The notes beneath the pieces were generated by a model. It worked only from the letters and a program-made list of their open reading frames with translations. It did no database searches and was not told where the DNA came from. Source: Gossypium raimondii (lineage: Eukaryota; Streptophyta; Magnoliopsida; Malvales; Malvaceae). Taken from it: a DNA stretch of 64,000 nucleotides. Positions 25,201 through 37,318 of this stretch are shown in pieces (position 1 is the first letter of the stretch; every line of letters begins with the position of its first letter). The position numbers were made by a program, and so were the translations under genes. The stretch is taken from positions 58,595,371 to 58,659,370 of the forward strand of contig NC_068567.1 in assembly GCF_025698545.1 (NCBI RefSeq), written 5' to 3'.

Positions 25201-28046
25201 GACGAAGGCAGCAATGGCCGTTTAAAGTTTAGATGGTTTTTATTTATTTCATGCGGAACGGTCCAAGATAAAACGGTTCGACAAGGATTGGGATGTAATT
25301 TCTAGAAAGTTTGATGCGCTGGAACCAAAAAATATCAAGGATTATTACGTCCTTAAAATCCTTGGATTATCTTTGTTTTATTTATTGGTTCTTCCCATAT
25401 TCTCTCTCCAGGGCTAACCAGATTTTTAAATAAAAACGTACATATTAGATTTTTTTTAATAATCTAATTATAAGCTCTAATGATATCTGCTTTTTAACCT
25501 TATGTCTAAAATTATTCATAGCTCCTCCTCAACTATAGGAGTGTTAGAGTTATAGACGTATTCGTCTCTTCTCTTGTATTCATTCAAATTCGACATAATA
25601 AATTTTTTTCTCCTCTATTCGTGATTTTTTTCTCGAAAGGATTTTCACGTAAAATTTTATGTGTTCTATTTTTTTTCTCTTTCTTTGTGATTCATTGTCA
25701 TTATCAATGTTGCAAATTTCACAATAGTAATATACAATTTTAGTATATGCTTTTTTTTGTACTTTTTATGTTCGTTTTATGGTGTATGTTTGGGGTTCAT
25801 AGTTGCCCCTCCCAACAATATTATCTCCAATGTTTGAACCCTATTTTAGCCTTAAGAGTACTATATGATATAGAATGGAAGCAAAATAATGATCGAATTC
25901 AAGTTGTTTTACTAAAAAAAGATTTGGATATGACCTAAAAGGAAAAACCAAATCAATTTAAAAATAACAAAGGAAATAAAAAATTTTAAAAATAAAGAAT
26001 AAATATTTAAAAGAATAACTAAATAACAAAAAGATAGATTAAAACAAAATGAAAGATGAAACAATAAATCGTTAGATATGATGGATAAAATGATAAATGT
26101 CCAATTGAACCTTTGATATATAAATCCCAATAAATTTAATTAATGACTCTAATCAACCCTCTAAGAAATAATCTTTGGCAAATTGAACCTCTAAGAAATA
26201 ATATTTGGCAAATTGAAATGTGAAGAATGAATTTTATGACTCATTGAAAAAATCGAGAAAAATTATTCTAAAATCACAAGAAAGAAATCTTGCACGAAGA
26301 AACAAACTCTCGAGTTGAAAACTTTATTAATGAAAATAATTGTGTTCTTAATATATAATGAAGAAGCCTTTATATAGGCTAACTAAGTACATTCAAATAA
26401 AACTCTAGAGTATACTAAAACTCTAATTACTCTAAACAAAACTAGTTTTAAACAAAACTTTTTGGTAACATAAAACTTCTAAATAACTTAAAATACTTAA
26501 TAATTATAAAAATTTATTAAAAATAATAAAATAATAAGAGCTAATAAATACAATATTAGACCCATATATAATAAAAATTAAGCTCAAAACTTGAATCCAA
26601 TTTGATTTAAACTCGAGTTAAAAGTCTAAAACTCATAATTCCCGTCATAATCTTGTCCAGAAATTCTGTTCGCGCAGTTTTCACTAAAACGGTCATAACT
26701 TGAGCTCTTAGACCTGAAATTGAGTGATTCAAAGTGCGTTTTGAAGATAAGAGATAGATCTTTAAACTCATGAAGACATCTCAACCTAAAAATGCCTGGA
26801 TTCCATTAAAAAAATTGTCGTAAGTCTGTTGATTTCTCAAACTTGAAAATTGACAGTTTCAATGAATGAAATTTAATAAATTTCACTCCATTCATGCATG
26901 TATCACTATATATCTTACCATTACACCCAACACTTGCCAGTATATATTAAATTTCCTTTTTAAAAAAAAATTGATTTGATTTTACCACCAACACAATTCA
27001 TTATATATAAAAACTTTAAAAAAATTCAATTGAAAAATAAAAATGTCAAAAAAGAGGTTCATTTATATATATAGATAATTTATTTGAAAAAATAAATATG
27101 GTTAATTTGATTCAATTCCGATTTGTATATATGCGTGATATATTTAAATTTGAAAAATTTAGTACACTATCAATAAAGTTTTTAAACCCCACAAGTAGAG
27201 TCGGGGGTTGATAAATGTTTTACAAGAGTAGTAATTTATTAAAAACATATATTTAAAAGACACATATCAATTTTAAATGTTGCTGGTAGAATAAAAAAGT
27301 ATAGTGTCAATGTACCAAATACTCACTCTATTTATATATATATGGTATAACAACTATAATGTATATAATTTTTATTATTAATTTTAAAATTTAATTGGTT
27401 TTATTTTTTTTTCTTTTTTTGTCGTTGTTGCTCGTTTTATAGTTCATATTCGGAGTTCTTGATTATCCCTCTCAACAATATCATCTTCAAAGTTCGAACT
27501 TAACTTACGGTAGTGTTACACCCAACAAGGAATTTGATTTTAATTTTTTTAAAATTTTTTAAATGCACATATGTGAAGTAATAAGAGGTACCACTATTCA
27601 AGGCATGACACCTAGAAACATGAATATAGGCTGATAACTGGATTGTGAACACTTTGTGCATCCACTCTGATAGCTGATACTGCACTAATGATGTCGGAGT
27701 AGGCATAAAATAAAAACCAATAACCCTCCTATTGTGCTCTCAATAGCCCTATAGGATACCTTAAACATCAGATTTCATAAATTTGTTTGGTTTATTCTAT
27801 TCTCCTCTTTCTCGTTTCCACGCTATGCATACCAAATATGGCAATGCCCGATGGCTTCAATTAAATAACGACAACCATAGCATGTGCTTATTTGCAGTAC
27901 ACAAAAAAGAAAAAAAACATTGGTCTCTGTTGATAGCACAAGTGAGTTCATGGTCCCTGTGTTCTTTTTTTTGTTCAAATTTTGGAAACTCGAAAAGGAA
28001 AAAAAAAACATAGAGAATTAACGAAGTATAGATACATAGAGAACAG
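25201..28046. other. Intergenic DNA with unclassified repeat fragments
   Basis: Two diverged copies of one repeat are visible: 'tcgttttatggtgtatgtttgg...cctcccaacaatatta' (about 25770-25860) and 'tcgttttatagttcatattcgg...cctctcaacaatatca' (about 27430-27515). The 26160-26960 segment ('aaaacggtcataacttgagctc', 'agtgcgttttgaagataagag') resembles pieces of plant LTR retrotransposons but I found no clear termini. A 27-bp-spaced direct repeat 'aacctctaagaaataat..ttggcaaattga' is at 26156-26217. No gene supported. Confidence 0.35.
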
Positions 28047-28799
28047 TTATGTCCTACCATGCCTATTATCTCTTGTTTTTCCCCACTCATGCATGCAAAG
28101 GTGAAGCTTCTTACTTGCTACAAGAAAATCCACGCCCTGCAATGGAGTCAATATGCTAAGTAATTCCTTCAAAGTGCTTAGCCTCAACTTATCAGCCTCC
28201 TGCAATATATTCGCCATAGAGCTCTCGTGTTCATCCAATGCATGATCTACTTCCCCACTAGTTTCACCCACTCGGCTCATCCTTTTAACAACAATGGCAA
28301 TCGGCTGGTCTGCAATGTTCTCTTGCAACCCCGCCAACTTATTCGAAAGCTTCTCTTCTTCCTTAATCGTCTTCATGTGCAAATCGTTTATCATTCTCAG
28401 CTGTGCAGCCGAAATCTGCCCAAGGTTTCCTCTAACTAAGCCTTGGATGATTTCACTGAGCTGAAACTCCACTTGTGATCCACAGAGTGCATAAGTGAGT
28501 CGAATGTAAATTGAAGGTCTACAACCAGCTACCCAGAGCAACGATTTCTCCAAGGCAGTGTTCCATGAAGGTGAAAACAGGCCAGAAATATCCAGGCGAG
28601 AGAGTTGAGCTCTCTTGTCGATATACTCTTGGAAACTGTTGATAGACTTCTCAGTTAGTTGAGCACAAGTGGTCTCCGTTAAATCGTCTCCACCATTACC
28701 GCTCTGGTTAAGAGCTTGGAGAAGTTGGTTGAGTTCTTGTTCTTGAATAGCCATCCATTCGTGAAAACAACGTTGCAGGATTTGATCATCGCTAGCCAT
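28047..28799 (-). CDS. DOG1-domain protein (DOG1-like)
   Basis: Single-exon ORF of 250 residues. DOG1 (Delay of Germination 1) family proteins control seed dormancy or related ABA responses. Arabidopsis DOG1 binds PP2C phosphatases and haem; several DOG1-like members are uncharacterised, and the same domain occurs at the C-terminus of TGA bZIP factors. Visible family features: an N-terminal FHEWMAIQEQELNQLLQAL helix (about 12-30), QLTEKSINSFQEYIDKRAQL (about 47-66), an LLWVAGCRPSIYIRL core (about 88-102), and a C-terminal SILTPLQGVDFLVASKKLHL with HEWGKTRD. There is no bZIP basic region upstream, so it is a stand-alone DOG1 protein. The first ATG fits the family start. The likely role is regulatory in the nucleus or cytosol; the exact subgroup (DOGL4-like or other) is not settled. 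Confidence 0.88.
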   Translation of the reverse strand: MASDDQILQRCFHEWMAIQEQELNQLLQALNQSGNGGDDLTETTCAQLTEKSINSFQEYIDKRAQLSRLDISGLFSPSWNTALEKSLLWVAGCRPSIYIRLTYALCGSQVEFQLSEIIQGLVRGNLGQISAAQLRMINDLHMKTIKEEEKLSNKLAGLQENIADQPIAIVVKRMSRVGETSGEVDHALDEHESSMANILQEADKLRLSTLKELLSILTPLQGVDFLVASKKLHLCMHEWGKTRDNRHGRT

Positions 28800-30275
28800 A
28801 TCTCAACGCTAAATTGAAGCATATGAAGTAGCTTTTTTGGGTTTGTAGCTAATATGTTTAAGCGGTGAGCATATAACAACACAATTAACATGTGAAAAGG
28901 ATCCAAAAGCTTACAAAAGAATGAACAGAGGGGATGTAAGTGTAGACTTCTGTGTGTTCCTTTAAAATCTCTTCTTTTTTCACCGGTTTTCATTCTTGTT
29001 TTTTATTATTATATTTTGCATTTTGCATCGGTTATTCATTGTATTTGATACTTGAGGATTTTGTGGTGGTGATGGTCCAATGTGCGTTTCAAAATGTAGC
29101 AAGATTCCACGATGAACCAAATGGTTGTCATCGCTATAAAACGACACTAGTAATTGATGAGCTGTTCCATGTGATGTGAGTGAACCAGGAAACCTTTAAT
29201 CACCCTCTACCCATATAACATCATTAATTTAATTATGATATATATGACGATTTTAACTAAGCTATGGTATTGTAGCAACGAAGATGTAAATTTGAAAGCC
29301 TATAAATGCTTTTTTTTCTCTAATGTTCTCTAATGCGGTTACAAAGTCGTATCTTTAATTCTTAACATTCTTAACATGTGTAAGAGTGCACATTCATATA
29401 ACTAAATCTGATCATGAGTATAGTTAGATCAATATAAAATTTTAGAATAATTTTTAAACTAAAGTTCAACACAAAAACATATTTAAAATTTTATCCAAAC
29501 CCGACCTAACCCACCTATATTAAACTTCTTTAACTTACTTTTATATAAAACAAATTTAAAAATATAATACATAAAAATATAATAAAAGAATGAATCAAAA
29601 CTCAATTCGCATCCTTCATTATAGACTAGGAATGAATCAAAACTCAATTCGCATCCTTCATTATAGACTAGGATCATGAATATCATTTCTATTTATTTTG
29701 CTGACTCTATTTATTTCAATTTCTCTTCCCTAAATTTACTCCTCTTAAAACCATCGTATAGAAACCTGCAGAAGTGTCAAAAGCTAGGAAATTAAAGAAA
29801 ACAAACCTTATTTTTTGTCCAAATTCATTTTTCGAGTTTATATTTTTGTTCAAACCCTTACACTTTTTCAAATAGACCTTCAAACTTGACCAGGTGACTA
29901 GTAAAAACGAAGACAGATCCGAACTAAAAAGCGTCCACCCTTACCACCGGGATCAAGCCTCATAATTAATATTACCTCTTTGCCACTGTCAATATGAGAT
30001 ACCAATAAAAATATTAACTTCACAATGAAGAAAATTAACAATGCCGGTTGCATGTTACAGCCAACAAATGAACGGCTGAAACCCAAATGCATGACTGTAT
30101 ACATAATTAATATGATGATTATATGTGATCATTTCTACAAAAGGCTCCCGAATCTACATTCATAAACATACAATTAAGTTCTCAAACTAAAATCCAGAAA
30201 GAGTTTTCACAACAGATGAGACACCAAAACCAACCCCAATACAAATGGCAATCCGCAACCACTCTCGGTCATAAC
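28800..30275. other. Intergenic DNA between the DOG1-like and AP-1 sigma genes
   Basis: 28800-28990 should be the DOG1-like promoter/leader. A pair of identical 42-bp units is at 29589-29672. The stretch from about 29890 to 30275 is less AT-rich and is probably the 3' UTR of the adaptor gene. No other gene is supported. Confidence 0.4.
29589..29672 (+). repeat. Perfect 42-bp tandem duplication
   Basis: Two directly adjacent, identical 42-bp units beginning 'aatgaatcaaaactcaattc' and ending 'ttatagactagg'. The perfect identity implies a recent event. Confidence 0.95.
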
Positions 30276-33200
30276 CTACTTTGTGGCCTGTGCAATTATA
30301 TTGCTAATGGAACTGGCCTGCTCTTTCGCGGTCTCCACCAGTGAATCCTACAGTTCAACGAAACAATTCTCTCAGAAAATTGGAAGTTATGACACACGAC
30401 ATGGAGAACGGTTTAACAATGAAAAAATAAAAATTCTACCTGTGCAGCTATTAAACGTGCAACAGTTTTCTTGCTCGACTCTTGAAGTTCACCAGCAAGT
30501 AAGAGTTCATCCAATATATAATAGGCCTTCAATGTCAAATAGCATCAAAGAGTTAAGCAAAGACCTCATTTTAACATCTACGATCTCCTTCTGACAACAA
30601 TGCTATTTACTTCCAAATACATTTGGAATGACCATTTATCATATAATTCATCTATAAGGGGGAAAAAAGAGATGAGCTACAAAATGGTAGACTCAAGTCT
30701 ACATCAAAATTGCACATGTACCTCCTATTTTCAGAAACCACATTTTGTTCTAAAAATTTAAGCAACTATCAGAGTTCACAAGCAGACATAACACAAATAA
30801 CTTGTGTTGATGACCAAAAAGACTGATGCAAACGCTAGTTCCTTGAATCATGGAGAAAACAGATTCCAAAACAAAAATGTATTAAAATTTTAGGGAAATA
30901 AGTAAATGGTTAAAAAAAAAAAAGCCTTTTCTCAGAGACATCAGATCCAGCAGTTCCCCATAGAAGAAGGCGAATTCCGACCAATAGAAATCTCAACTAC
31001 ATAATTCCTTTCCTCAAGCACATGGTTAACTTGCCACCACAAGGTTCACATTTTTGGGGGATTTATTTGGCAAGTACCCAGAATGAAAAATTATGGTGCC
31101 ATGCTGGAAGAAGATGCACCCGAATCAATCAAATGATGGGCATCAATTCAGCGAGATGCACATTAGGTGCTTCCTAAGGATACTTGAGACCGGAGAAAAT
31201 CAAGAGACACACTGGTATAGGAGCAAGTATGGAGAATTTAAAGTTTACCGTTTACAATTTAAATAAATGCAAGAGGATATAGAATGGTATGTTAAAGAAT
31301 GAGAAGAATGGAGCAGTAACGGAATTGGAGGATAATTGCTGCTAAAGATTACATGAATAAGAGCACTTTCAACATAAACTCAAGGATTTAGATGTAAATT
31401 GTTCTGAAAAAAAAAAGGAAAGATAACCCTAACAACAGGTACATGGAAAGCACAGTAACTGTACCTTATGGAAGTTGAAGATTAAATCCAATTCACAGAC
31501 CTGTATAAAAAATTAATTCACAATCAGATAAAATATAGTGGAACAATAAGAAATCAACGAAAAGCCAAGTTTTACTTCACTCACACTGCCAAAGTATCGA
31601 TCAAGTATCTCAACAAAGTGATGAATGATTTCTAGAACCTCTAATTCATTGTCATCCTGATCAATGCACATGCAGAAGTAAAGACTAGCATATCTGTGCA
31701 TAATTTATCCAAACTCAGTTGATAAATCTCTGAAACAGTCAAGTACATTATTAATAAAACAAGTCTCACAGGCATATTGTAGTATAACCTTTTATAAACA
31801 ACTTTAAATCCTCTCCAATCCACAAAATTACAGAGTTTTGGCCCTCTATTGAGAATCACCCCACCGAGCTCACGGATAACCTTCTCAAAATGCATTGTTA
31901 TAAAGCATTAATATAATGAAGACAAAACCAGCTTCAAAAAAAGCACTAACAAAGTACTAAAGACAGAAAAGTGCACAAGATTCTTGTAATTTATAAAGAA
32001 ATTTTCCTTTCAGTCAAACTATACAAAAATAATCAATTAAGTTATTCAAGTGTGCTAGCCATACCTTTGTTCTTTCCTTCTGAGAATAAGGAGAATACCA
32101 TTTTGTCAACCTAACTTTCCCTTGTCGACTAATTAAAAGTACAAAGTGAATCTGAAACACAAAAGAGGCTCATAGGTTATAGATAACAGCACTACAATAA
32201 GTCAACAACCTAAAGATGAAGATTGATTCTAGGTTTCTAAGGCGAAATTAAACAATTGTAGATGATAAAAAAAAGGAATATATGTCACTGGGACAATCTG
32301 ATCTCGAAATTAATACAATTTCATTTACTACGAGGGCCGGGAGTCATCTTACAATCAGAAACCATAAACGTAAGCTCCTTTTGTAATCTATATGAATTTC
32401 TAGTTATAGAGCTTGATTAGTAAAATGAAGCTTTTTCCATCCTCTTAGCATGCTTCTTCATGGAAAATCTTTCAACAGCTAAAGTATAAAATATGACATT
32501 TTCTTTGTATTGAAAATAACTCTAAAAGGGGGGGGGGGAAGAAATACGATATCTTCTTTAATATGAATGATGTTACCCTGAAAATAAGGTTTTATCAAAC
32601 AGAAAAATTAAACAATTATAACATAGTAAAACTAGAAAAAAGGTCTTACTGTGACAATTAGAACCCAAAATTAATACAAATTCATGGTTTGCTAGCACTA
32701 TGGGAGCCAGGAATCACCCTATAAAAAATGAGCTAAATCAACATAACGCCTGCAATCATAGCCAATCTTCAAGAAACTATAAATTCAAGCACCTTATGTG
32801 ATATATATGATTTTCTAGTTATAGCTTATAGAGTCCAATTAGTAACATGCAGCAGTGGCCATCTTCTAAGCATGCTTCTTTATGGAGATATGTTCAACAT
32901 CTAAGTATATAAAGCATGACATTTTCTTCATATAAAAAAATAACTCTATCCGATGCCCTAAGAAAGGGGGAAAAGGCAATATGCTATCTTCAATGTGATT
33001 AATGTCTCACAGAAATGTGAAACCCTTAGAAAAATAAGGTTCTATCAAACAGAAAAATTATAGAAACAGCTAGAATTAAGTAGTCAAACTCGACTATCCC
33101 AAAATGCAAAGTATCCATTAAACAGAAATGCTTAAGTACGAATTAATATGATTAAAAATCAGAAGAAAAAAAAAGAAATAAGTTAGATCTAATAATTAAA

Positions 33201-33573
33201 TCAGACGAACTATCAAAATGAATCAATTAAAGTGAACTATAACAGAAGATAAGCTAACGATAAAAAAAAGAAAACATTTCAGCAGAAACAAGTTGCAGAT
33301 CCAAAGATAAACGAGAAGGCGCAAAGCTTAGACTCAAACAACAGCATGACGAGGAATTTCATGATCATAACACAATAATAAAATTCAGGATCCGCAAAAT
33401 TCAAAACCTAATCAGCGTCAATAAGCAAGAAAAAGCAGATCCATGTTTAGCGTTGTAAAAAAAGAAAAAAAAAAAAAGAAGAAGAAGAAAAGATCGAAAT
33501 AAGATCATAACCAATTCACCGAATAATCATAAATAAAAGGAGCAAAAATATGAGACAGAGAGATAGTTACCAT
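30276..33573 (-). CDS. AP19: AP-1 clathrin adaptor complex, sigma subunit (AP19)
   Basis: Seven coding exons on the minus strand: 33573-33571 (ATG only), 32151-32065, 31880-31789, 31693-31585, 31500-31465, 30526-30440, 30347-30276. The phases join to 161 residues, exactly the usual length of plant AP-1 sigma. This small subunit belongs to the AP-1 heterotetramer, which selects cargo and recruits clathrin at the trans-Golgi network/early endosome. Motifs: IHFVLLISRQGKVRLTKWY (2-20), the LNRGPKLCNF and YASLYFCMCI core, NELEVLEIIHHFVEILDRYF, VCELDLIFNFHKAYYILDEL, and the tail SSISNIIAQATK. The VCELDLIFNFHKAYYI longin-domain block and the NIIAQATK tail separate it from AP-2 sigma. Intron 1 is long (about 1.4 kb) and lies directly after the start codon. 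It contains a duplicated segment. No lesion seen. Confidence 0.95.
32285..33065 (-). repeat. Diverged tandem duplication inside AP19 intron 1
   Basis: Copy one (about 32285-32640) and copy two (about 32647-33065) share, in order, 'aattaatacaa', 'ttctagttata', 'agcatgcttct', 'atgacattttctt', 'ataactcta' and 'ataaggtt.tatcaaacagaaaaatta'. Divergence is clear but order is kept. It adds about 0.4 kb to the first intron. Confidence 0.75.
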
Positions 33574-34304
33574 CCTTGATAATAGCCGAAAGAAAAAGTC
33601 CAAATAAAAATCTGGATTCTCCGAAAGCACCGAAGCCGGGATCCCGATTCGGATTTCTGCTGCCGTTGCTGCGCTGCGATTTCTATATTTATATTTGGAC
33701 AATTTAAAACCTTCATTAACAAAAAGTTCAACCGATTCGAAGCGGATCTGGTAAATTTGGGTTTGGGCTGGCTTAGATAATGGCTAGACCCAATATGAGA
33801 AGCAATGAGCGGCCTAACTTTTCACTGTGAAAAAAGTAGACCGGTTCACAGTCCAGGCCGGTTCACAAGACAATCTGAAATATTCTTTCAATATTAAAAG
33901 TTATTTATTTTTTATTGTTGAGATGGTTTTATATAAATATTAGTTTTTGATTGTAAAATAGACGAGTACATCAGTTATTATATAAAAAAATTATTTATGA
34001 AAATAAATAAATTTTATAACTAAATTTAAATTTAAAATATTTTGACATGTATTCAATTTAAGTTATTATTTCTTAGTAAATTACTTCAAATTAAATACGG
34101 GATATAATTATTTTCAAAAAATATTGAAAATATAATTAAATTCATGACTTTGGATGTAAATAGGAAATATATAATAAAACATATTATTAAATATAAAATG
34201 TTATAAATCTAAAAAATACATTATATTGAGAACAATATGAAAATCAAGTTCAAACTCATAAAAAATAATTAATTGAATGATCAATAATCATAACTTTCTT
34301 TTTA
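33574..34304. other. AP19 leader/promoter, then AT-rich intergenic DNA
   Basis: The segment 33574-33800 is GC-richer and should carry the AP19 5' UTR and promoter. The rest is AT-rich without a gene. The frame at 33505-33702 is leader sequence, not a gene. Confidence 0.4.
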
Positions 34305-34430
34305 GGGTAAACTATTAAAATAGTCAATTTTGTTTACCTTAGGTTACATTTAGTCACTTATGTTTGAAATGTTACGTTTTAGTCGCTACATTAACGTGTT
34401 ATAACATTAATTTAATCACTGATTTAAGAG
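34305..34430. mobile_element. Single arm of the GGGTAAACTA Mutator-like MITE family
   Basis: It begins GGGTAAACTATTAAAATAGT and continues 'ttacatttagtcacttatgtttgaaatgttacg' as in the complete elements at 12971 and 63631. The inverse arm is absent, so this is a truncated copy. Confidence 0.65.
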
Positions 34431-34981
34431 GATATGATTTTAAGTGCGTTTAAATGCATACTACTTTCTTATTTAAAATTTTGGGAATTATGGATAATTA
34501 ATAGAAATTGTACCAACAAAAAAAAAACCCCATAGTCCAAAAGATCGTGGATGAGTATCCAAAATCTATTGAAAAGAAGTGATAAAACTAGGTTTGATAA
34601 ATAGTAATAGTTGCAAACTAAGTAAAAGAAAAAGAAAAAATTGCAAAACACCTTTAGAGTGTGCTTGGGTGAAAAAGTAAAAGGATGGAAGAAAGTTGTC
34701 AAAAAGTGGAAATAAAATAAATTTTGAATGTGCTTCTTGGGAAGAAAAGTGACATCGAGGAAAGAAAATAGGAGAGATAATCATTTTTCATCCTGATGCA
34801 TAAAAACCAAATCTTCTAAATTTAAATGATAAAAGGAGAAAAAATGAGAGAGTGTGTATGTTAGTTCAAAGTTCTGCATTTTTCAAATGTTTCATTTTTC
34901 TCTCTCTCTCATTTTTCGGCTCTACCAAGCAATGATGGAAACAAATTACTTTTTCTTTCAATTTTTCCATCTTTCCTATTA

Positions 34982-34986
34982 AACAT
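34982..34986 (+). repeat. Target-site duplication (AACAT) of the outer solo LTR, left
   Basis: AACAT here and at 50821-50825 flank the TG...CA-bounded outer LTR exactly. Confidence 0.85.
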
Positions 34987-36387
34987 TGTTGACACCATTT
35001 TTTGGATGAAAACGTCGACTTGGGTTTTGAAAAATAGAAATGAAAACGGGAGTCGCCACCAATCCTTTTTTGATGAGGTGTGATCGGGCCACCTCGTAAA
35101 ACGGTTGTTTTTAATAAACGGTTTGATTTTATTAAGACAACGATTTTGGTCTAGGAAATTCAGAAAAAAATGGGTTCGGGAGTCGGTTACGTACGAGGAA
35201 GGGTTAGCACCCTCGTAACGCCCAAAAATTGGTACCTAAGTTGATTAATTAATGTCTTAACGTCGAAAATTGAAATTTGAAGAATTTTAAAAATACGATC
35301 CTTGTATTAAAATGTTGAAAATGTTTGAGTAAAAGAGGCATATTTCACGTTAATCGAGGGATAGAATCATATCCAGTAAGTTAGGACACGATGTCTCAAA
35401 TTCCCGATATGCGAATGAATGCCAAAATTTTACTTATTTAAAAGATTATCTTATTATCTCGGGTTTAGCAAACGAATCATGCCCAGTAAGTTAGGACACG
35501 ATCTTTTCTTAATTCCCTAGATCGTTTTAAAATTTGAGTTTGAAAAGATTCGTGTATTTAGATTTATTATAAAAATCGAAACCCAGTAAGTTAGGGTACA
35601 ATTTTCTCGAATCTAAACACGAAACGCCATTTTTTAAACAAATGTTGTTATCGAATGAAATGAAATACGAAAACCGTAGTAAAAATGCGAAAGCTGATAA
35701 AATCATAATGCACGCAGAAGTATGAAAATGATGCGAGCAATAGCAACAATACAAAATAAATAGAAGTCATACTTACAATTATAGAAAAACATTACATATA
35801 CAAATAAATTAAAATATTTATTCAAAATAATAAAGAAAATGAAATAAATGAGCAATAAATACAAAATAAAACAATAGTAAGGAATCGAAATATAATGCAT
35901 ATATATATATACGTATGTTGAAATTATAAAGTATAAAAATACATATAAGCAGGTATTAATGTGTTTATGAAAATGAAAATATGGATATATACATATATAT
36001 ATATATAAACAATTTAAAATGTATGAAAATATATAAGTACATATAAGTTATAAAATAGGTACGTATGTATATATATATATAGATTATAAAAGGGTGGGTA
36101 CATATATAGGTATGTGTGTATACATACAGATATAAAAGGTTATGGGAATATATATGTACATAGAGCATAAAGTATCAAACATAAATAATATATAAGTATA
36201 CATATACAAAAAACAAATAAAAATATGTACGGATACATTGTAAAATAAATAAAAATATGTGTAAATATATGTAATATAAAAGCCTGTATATTATAAAAGA
36301 CATATGTACATATATATATAAATAGCAACACCTAAAGTTTTAAAAAAAGGTACAAGTAAATGAATAATAGTTACTAGTAATAATAAC

Positions 36388-37286
36388 TGTGGACACCATT
36401 TTTTTGGATTGAAAACGGGGTCGACTTGAGTTTTAAAAATGAAAACGAAAACGGGAGTCGCCACCAATCCTTTTTGATAAGGTGTGATTGGATCACCTCG
36501 AAAAGTGGTTGTTTTTAATAAACGGTTTGATTTTATTAAAACAACAAGTTTGGTCCACGAAATTCAGAAAAATGGGTTCGAGTCGGTTACGCATTTAGGA
36601 GGATTAGCACCCTCGATACGCCCAAAATTGGTACCTAGTTGATTACTTAATGTCTTAGTGTCGAAAAACTGAAAACTTTAAAGAAATTTAAAAATACGAT
36701 CCTTGTATTAAAATAATTTTTTTTTGGGAAAAGTAGCATATTTCACGTTAATCGAGAAAAAAAGAATCATATCCAGTAAATTTAGACACAATGTTTGGAA
36801 TTCCCGAAACGCGATAAAAATGCTTATTTAAAAGATATTTAACTATCTTGGATTAAAAAAGGATCACGACCAGTAAATTAGGACACGATCCTTTTTAATT
36901 TCCGATATCGTTTAAAACCTGAATTTGAAGAGATTCGTGTTTTAGATTTCTTGTGAAAATCGAGACCCGAGAAGTTAGGGTACGACATTCTCAAATCTAA
37001 ACACAAGATTTTACTTATCCAAAATCGTAATTTATGCGTTGAAATAAATTAATCTAACATGAAATAATAAAACACGATGTTAATACTGTAACAAGACGAT
37101 ATTGAATACAATAGTGCAAAAATAATACGAACAATTGCAACAAAAATAAGATAAATAAAAAGCACAAATCAATATTATACTGAAATAGCAATGTATATGA
37201 GCAAATAAAATTAAAACATTCATTCACGAAAATGAAATAAATAAATAAACAAAGAAAATGTATAAAACTATAAAAAATATAAAAGA

Positions 37287-37318
<32 letters not shown>

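Noticed and set aside
26160-26960. Possible copia-type solo LTR
   Set aside because: Phrases look familiar from plant LTRs but I could not find TG...CA ends with a matching target duplication.
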